9,025 bases of DNA. Origin: Beijerinckiaceae bacterium (GTDB taxonomy: Bacteria > Pseudomonadota > Alphaproteobacteria > Rhizobiales > Beijerinckiaceae). The position numbers were made by a program, and so were the translations under genes. Positions 5,730 through 9,025 of this stretch are shown here, one piece after another; the first letter of the stretch is position 1; every line of letters begins with the position of its first letter. The stretch is from contig CANGOK010000127.1 of NCBI GenBank assembly GCA_947455285.1, positions 1-9,025 of the forward strand, read 5' to 3'. Below the pieces are notes generated by a model. That model was not told the DNA's origin, searched no databases, and saw only the letters and a program-made list of their open reading frames with translations.

Positions 5730-7025
5730 ATGACGAAATGGGTGGCGCTGGCGCTTGGCGTCTTGCTCGCATTGGGAGGCGCCGTATCCATGTGGAACGG
5801 CGTTGATGTCATCCAGTCCGAAAGAGGCTGGACGTCGGTCATCGCAGGAGCCGTCACGCTTGCGGGCGGCGTCGTCACCTTTGCGCTCTTCCTAGTGATC
5901 CGCGAGTTGCAGGCCCTGCGCGCCAGCCTTTCGATGGTTCTGGAAAGCGAACCGCTTCCTGCTGCCCCGCCTGTTGCTGCAACTCCCGCCTCCGTTGAAG
6001 AGACGCCCGCAGCTCCGGTCATTCATGCGCCGCATGTCGTCGCGCCCTCTGCGGAACATGAGCCCGTCGCGCCGGAGGTTGTCCTGCATGCGCCTGAGCC
6101 CGCGCCAAAGGAGCCCCCGCGGGAGGAATCATTCGATCAGGCTTTCCCGCCTGTGCCGGTTGAGCCGCCCGCCGCGCCTGTCCGCGAGCGTTTCCGTTTC
6201 CGTGCGTCGGACGCTGCGATAGGCCTCGCCGCCGGCGCCGCCGCCATCGGCGCTTTTGGACGGTCGAAGGCCAGCGACGCTGCAGTTGCTACGCCTGAAG
6301 AGCCGCAGCCCCATGGCGTCGAGGAAGCTCATGCTGCCGAGGTTCATGCTCAGGCCGAAATGCATGAAGCGACGCCCGCTCCCGCGCCCTTAGAAGTTCT
6401 TTCGGTTTCCGAAGAAGAGCTTCAAGAGACGGCTGCAGCCCTGCGCGGCGCCGCCTATGAGCATGCGCCGGCGCCTGAACACGCGGAAGAGCATGTCGTA
6501 GAGACACAGGTTCACGAAACCGCTGAAGAAGAACCTGCGAAGGAAGTTGAACCTTCTGCGGAAGCGCTGGCCGAGGAGCCGCCGAAAGCAGAAGTGGAAG
6601 AATCGCAGGTTTCTCCCGGCTATGCTTGGCTTGAACGCGCGCTTGCGCGCGACGAGGGCCAGAAGTCTCCCGCGCTTGAATGGTTGCGCTCGCGCCCGCC
6701 GACCAGCCTCCTGGTGGATACGACGCCTGCAGCGCCGGAACCTCAGGCTGAAGAGGCGCAGCCTGCTCATGGAGAGCCTTCAAGCGAAGCGCCGCAAGCC
6801 GCTGAGGCTGAGGCCACGGAAGCTGCTGCTCTCGCCGAAGAAGCGGGGCATGAGGCTGCGCCCGCCACGGAGCCGACAGTTGTTGGTCGTTACTCCAGCG
6901 GCGGTTCGGAATATACGCTTTATTCCGATGGCACCATCGATGCGCAGACGGAGCAGGGCCTGTTCCGTTTCGAATCCATGGATGAACTTCGCGCTTATAT
7001 CGAGGCGCAGAACAATCAGTCCTGA
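5730..7025 (+). CDS. Uncharacterised membrane-anchored Ala/Pro/Glu-rich protein with C-terminal module
   Basis: A 431-residue protein I cannot name. Residues 3-22 and about 35-57 are hydrophobic helices joined by a short loop, followed by IRELQALRASL, which looks like a short amphipathic helix. Residues about 75-380 are rich in Ala, Pro, Glu and His with little order expected, broken by a small hydrophobic Ala/Gly stretch (162-176) between two copies of ASDAA (159-163, 181-185), and by a more regular segment, YAWLERALARDEGQKSP (298-314). Residues 383-426 change character: VVGRYSSGGSEYTLYSDGTI, then FRFESMDELRAYIEA, which reads as a small beta-hairpin plus helix. Similar layouts occur as hypothetical proteins in Hyphomicrobiales (general recollection). 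The start has GGAG 5 bases upstream. The gene is divergent from the dismutase and convergent with the hydrolase at 7038. Function unknown; a membrane tether presenting a binding module is one possible reading. Confidence 0.85.
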   Translation: MTKWVALALGVLLALGGAVSMWNGVDVIQSERGWTSVIAGAVTLAGGVVTFALFLVIRELQALRASLSMVLESEPLPAAPPVAATPASVEETPAAPVIHAPHVVAPSAEHEPVAPEVVLHAPEPAPKEPPREESFDQAFPPVPVEPPAAPVRERFRFRASDAAIGLAAGAAAIGAFGRSKASDAAVATPEEPQPHGVEEAHAAEVHAQAEMHEATPAPAPLEVLSVSEEELQETAAALRGAAYEHAPAPEHAEEHVVETQVHETAEEEPAKEVEPSAEALAEEPPKAEVEESQVSPGYAWLERALARDEGQKSPALEWLRSRPPTSLLVDTTPAAPEPQAEEAQPAHGEPSSEAPQAAEAEATEAAALAEEAGHEAAPATEPTVVGRYSSGGSEYTLYSDGTIDAQTEQGLFRFESMDELRAYIEAQNNQS

Positions 7026-7037
7026 GCCTTCGCGCGT

Positions 7038-7586
7038 TTATTTAATAAGCGGCAGAAGCGCCTTGAAGTCGGCCGTGCCCGCTCGCCCGAGCCATTCGAA
7101 AATGACCATCTCGGTTGTGACGGGGTGAACGCCCGCCTGTTCCATGCGGCGAAGCGCTGTTTCGCGTGAGGTTTCTTCACGCGAGGCGATGGCGTCCACC
7201 ACCACAAAGGCGTCGTAGCCCGCCTGTTTAAGGTCGAGCGCGCTTTGCAGAACGCAGACATGGGCTTCAATGCCCGTAATGATGATCTGCTTGCGTTCGC
7301 TTGCCACGCTAAGATGCGCCGCGATGGCCTCGTCGCGAAGGCAAGAGAAGGCAATCTTCTCAAAGACGCTTGCCGCGTCGTCCGCCGCTTCGCGCAAAGT
7401 CGCGACGGTCGTGCCAATGCCCCGGGGATATTGTTCCGAGAGCGTGACGGGAATGTGGAAATGCCGGGCGGCCGTGATCAGTTTCGCTGAATTGGCGATG
7501 ACAGGGCCAGCGTCGCTCATGGCGGGCGCAAGCTTCTCCTGAACGTCGATGACGAGCAGTTGCGCTTTGTCTGTCGAGAGGATCAT
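7038..7586 (-). CDS. Isochorismatase-fold cysteine hydrolase, ISOC2-like
   Basis: A 182-residue protein of the cysteine-hydrolase (isochorismatase-like) fold, full length for the family. The catalytic triad is visible: D14 (LVIDVQEK), K77 (VFEKIAF) and C111 (GIEAHVCVLQSALDL). The SEQYPRGIG segment (50-58) and the VVVDAIASR stretch (128-136) match the ISOC1/ISOC2 branch rather than true isochorismatases, so salicylate or siderophore roles are unlikely. The substrate of that branch is poorly defined. The ATG at 7584-7586 overlaps the stop codon of the upstream peptidase gene (ATGA), and GGAG 8 bases before it lies inside that gene, so translation is probably coupled. Earlier in-frame starts lie deep within the peptidase coding region and are rejected. 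The stop is only 12 bases from the convergent gene at 7025, with no clear terminator between. Confidence 0.88.
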   Translation of the reverse strand: MILSTDKAQLLVIDVQEKLAPAMSDAGPVIANSAKLITAARHFHIPVTLSEQYPRGIGTTVATLREAADDAASVFEKIAFSCLRDEAIAAHLSVASERKQIIITGIEAHVCVLQSALDLKQAGYDAFVVVDAIASREETSRETALRRMEQAGVHPVTTEMVIFEWLGRAGTADFKALLPLIK

Positions 7587-9025
7587 GCGCTCTTCTCCGC
7601 ATGGGCGATCGCCGCCATGGCGAAAGCGAATTCGAGGGCCGTGTCTTTCAACGAGTCGAAGCGGCCCGAGGCCCCGCCGTGACCTGCATCCATATTGGTC
7701 TTGAGCAGAACCGGCCCGCCGCCTGTCATTGTGGCGCGCAGGCGCGCGACCCATTTGGCGGGCTCCCAATAGGTCACGCGCGGATCGGTCAGGCCGCCGA
7801 GCGCAAGGATCGCCGGATACATCTGCGCCTTCACATTGTCATAGGGCGAGTAGGACGACATGATCTCGAAGGCCTTGGCGTCGTGGATAGGGTCGCCCCA
7901 TTCGAGCCATTCGGGCGGGGTCAGCGGCAAGGTGGCGTCGAGCATGGTGTTCATGACATCGACGAAAGGCACGTCCGCGATAATGCCTGCGAAGAGGTCT
8001 GGCGCCATGTTGGCGATAGCGCCCATGAGCATGCCGCCCGCGCTGCCGCCTGAAGCTACGATGCGGCCTTCGCGCGTGTAGTTCTGGGCCGCCAGAGAGC
8101 GCGCAGCCGCGATGAAATCCGAGAAGGTGTTGGGCTTCTTGTTCAGCTTTCCATCGGTGTACCAGCCCCAGCCCTTGTCGGTTCCGCCGCGCACATGGGC
8201 GATGGCGTAGACGAAGCCGCGATCGACCAGCGAAAGGCGGCGGCTTGAGAAACTCGCGGAATAGGCATGGCCATAAGAGCCATAGCCCGTGATGAAGAGC
8301 GGCGCGCTTCCATCGAGCTTCGTGTCTCGCTTGTACAGAATGGAAATCGGAATCAAAGCGCCATCATGCGCAGGTGCGAAGATGCGGCGCGTGACATAGA
8401 GAGCAGGGTCATGGCCGCTCGGAATGGTCTGGCGCTTGCGCAGCACGCGGCTGCGCTCGGCCATGTCGTAATCATAGACCTCTTCAGGCGTCGTCATTGA
8501 GGAATAGGCGAAGCGAAGGGTCTTTGAATCGAATTCGCGCGAGCCATGCAGGGACAGCGAATAGGCTTCCTCATCAAAAGCGATCGCATGTTCCTCGCCG
8601 CTGAGAATATCGCGGATGATGATCTGCGGAAGGCAGTTCTCGCGCTCCAGACGCACCAGATAGTTTTGAAAAGCGCTGATGCGCGTGATCATGCGGCCAG
8701 GGCGATAGGGGATCACATCGCGCCAGTTGATGCGGGCGGGATCGTTGAGCGGCGCCTCGACCAGTTTGAAGTCCTCGCAACCATCCGCATTGGTACGGAT
8801 GAAGAGGCGGTGGCCGTGATGCTCCACATCATAACGCAAGCCGTTTTCACGCGCCGCCACGAGGCGGGGCATGGCTTTGGGATCGTGCAGGTCGAGCAGA
8901 TGGGCTTCGGCGGAGTCGTGATCGGTGAGATGAATGATGGCGAAGCGGCGCGAGCGGCTGCGCCAGACATTCATGAACCAGCCGGGGTCGGTCTCTTCAA
9001 AGATGAGTTCATCGCTAGTTGGGTC
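7583..9025 (-). CDS. ptrB: Oligopeptidase B-like S9 family serine peptidase, 5' end beyond window
   Basis: The frame stays open to the right edge, so 480 C-terminal residues are seen of a protein usually near 690; an ATG at 8974 is internal. The part before about residue 210 belongs to the beta-propeller, and the rest is the alpha/beta-hydrolase domain. The catalytic triad is complete: S328 in GGSAGGMLMG, D414 in GGLTDPRVTYWEPAKW and H449 in DAGHGG. YGSYG (248-252), DRGFVYAIAHVRGG (268-281) and SYSPYDN (391-397) are typical of oligopeptidase B, a cytoplasmic enzyme that cuts short peptides after Arg or Lys. Aligned by eye to E. coli PtrB, the acidic residues D460, D462 and E578 become S256, S258 and L374 here, while E576 is kept (E372), so specificity may differ. 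The gene overlaps the next one by 4 bases. Confidence 0.9.
   Translation of the reverse strand, partial: DPTSDELIFEETDPGWFMNVWRSRSRRFAIIHLTDHDSAEAHLLDLHDPKAMPRLVAARENGLRYDVEHHGHRLFIRTNADGCEDFKLVEAPLNDPARINWRDVIPYRPGRMITRISAFQNYLVRLERENCLPQIIIRDILSGEEHAIAFDEEAYSLSLHGSREFDSKTLRFAYSSMTTPEEVYDYDMAERSRVLRKRQTIPSGHDPALYVTRRIFAPAHDGALIPISILYKRDTKLDGSAPLFITGYGSYGHAYSASFSSRRLSLVDRGFVYAIAHVRGGTDKGWGWYTDGKLNKKPNTFSDFIAAARSLAAQNYTREGRIVASGGSAGGMLMGAIANMAPDLFAGIIADVPFVDVMNTMLDATLPLTPPEWLEWGDPIHDAKAFEIMSSYSPYDNVKAQMYPAILALGGLTDPRVTYWEPAKWVARLRATMTGGGPVLLKTNMDAGHGGASGRFDSLKDTALEFAFAMAAIAHAEKSA

Noticed and set aside
6159..6285. Possible tandem repeat around the two ASDAA copies
   Set aside because: Only five residues repeat exactly, with different flanks and about 60 bases between, so this is low-complexity sequence rather than a duplicated unit.
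6289..7128. Open frames of 164 and 193 codons in other frames across the Ala/Pro/Glu-rich gene
   Set aside because: The repetitive GC-rich codons leave other frames open; the products are Arg/Leu-rich without domains, and the plus-strand one runs past the real stop without a start signal.
7038..7769. Longer version of the isochorismatase-fold gene starting 61 codons upstream
   Set aside because: The extra residues lie inside the peptidase coding region and look non-protein-like; the ATG at 7586 has a good ribosome binding site and gives the usual family length.

Overview
The window looks like ordinary chromosomal DNA of an alphaproteobacterium, probably of the Hyphomicrobiales (Rhizobiales). 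This is inferred from the high G+C coding bias, the alphaproteobacterial look of the oligopeptidase B and the Fe-superoxide dismutase, and an Ala/Pro/Glu-rich membrane-anchored protein of a kind common in that order. The genus cannot be fixed from sequence alone. No tRNA, rRNA, CRISPR array, insertion sequence or phage gene was found.

Left part (1-4611). A GMC-family FAD oxidoreductase runs off the left edge on the minus strand. Across a 187-bp divergent intergenic region lies a plus-strand run of an ACS-type MFS transporter, an MBL-fold hydrolase of the methyl parathion hydrolase/lactonase type and a ChbG/HpnK (YdjC) family deacetylase. The first three look like a small catabolic module: take up an organic acid or related compound, oxidise an alcohol, hydrolyse a lactone or ester. 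The substrate is unknown. The divergent region holds a GC-rich inverted repeat inside a candidate minus-strand promoter and a 10-bp palindrome in the transporter leader, as expected for shared control.

Middle (4612-7025). A perfect hairpin separates the deacetylase from a convergent Fe-type superoxide dismutase. The dismutase frame carries a 63-residue N-terminal extension with a twin-arginine (Tat) signal. An internal ATG with its own ribosome binding site sits exactly where cytoplasmic SodB proteins normally start, so one gene may give an exported and a cytosolic enzyme. Divergent from it is a 431-residue protein with two N-terminal membrane helices, a long disordered Ala/Pro/Glu/His-rich middle and a short conserved-looking C-terminal module.

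Right part (7038-9025). A two-gene minus-strand operon has a 4-bp ATGA overlap: an oligopeptidase B-like S9 peptidase (its N-terminus lies beyond the right edge) followed by an ISOC2-type isochorismatase-fold hydrolase. The peptidase keeps its catalytic triad but lacks most of the acidic residues that give E. coli oligopeptidase B its preference for basic residues.

No clear-cut new defence or mobile system is visible. The most interesting points are the two-start Tat/cytosolic SodB, the oxidoreductase/lactonase-like/transporter module with its operator architecture, and the uncharacterised anchored protein.
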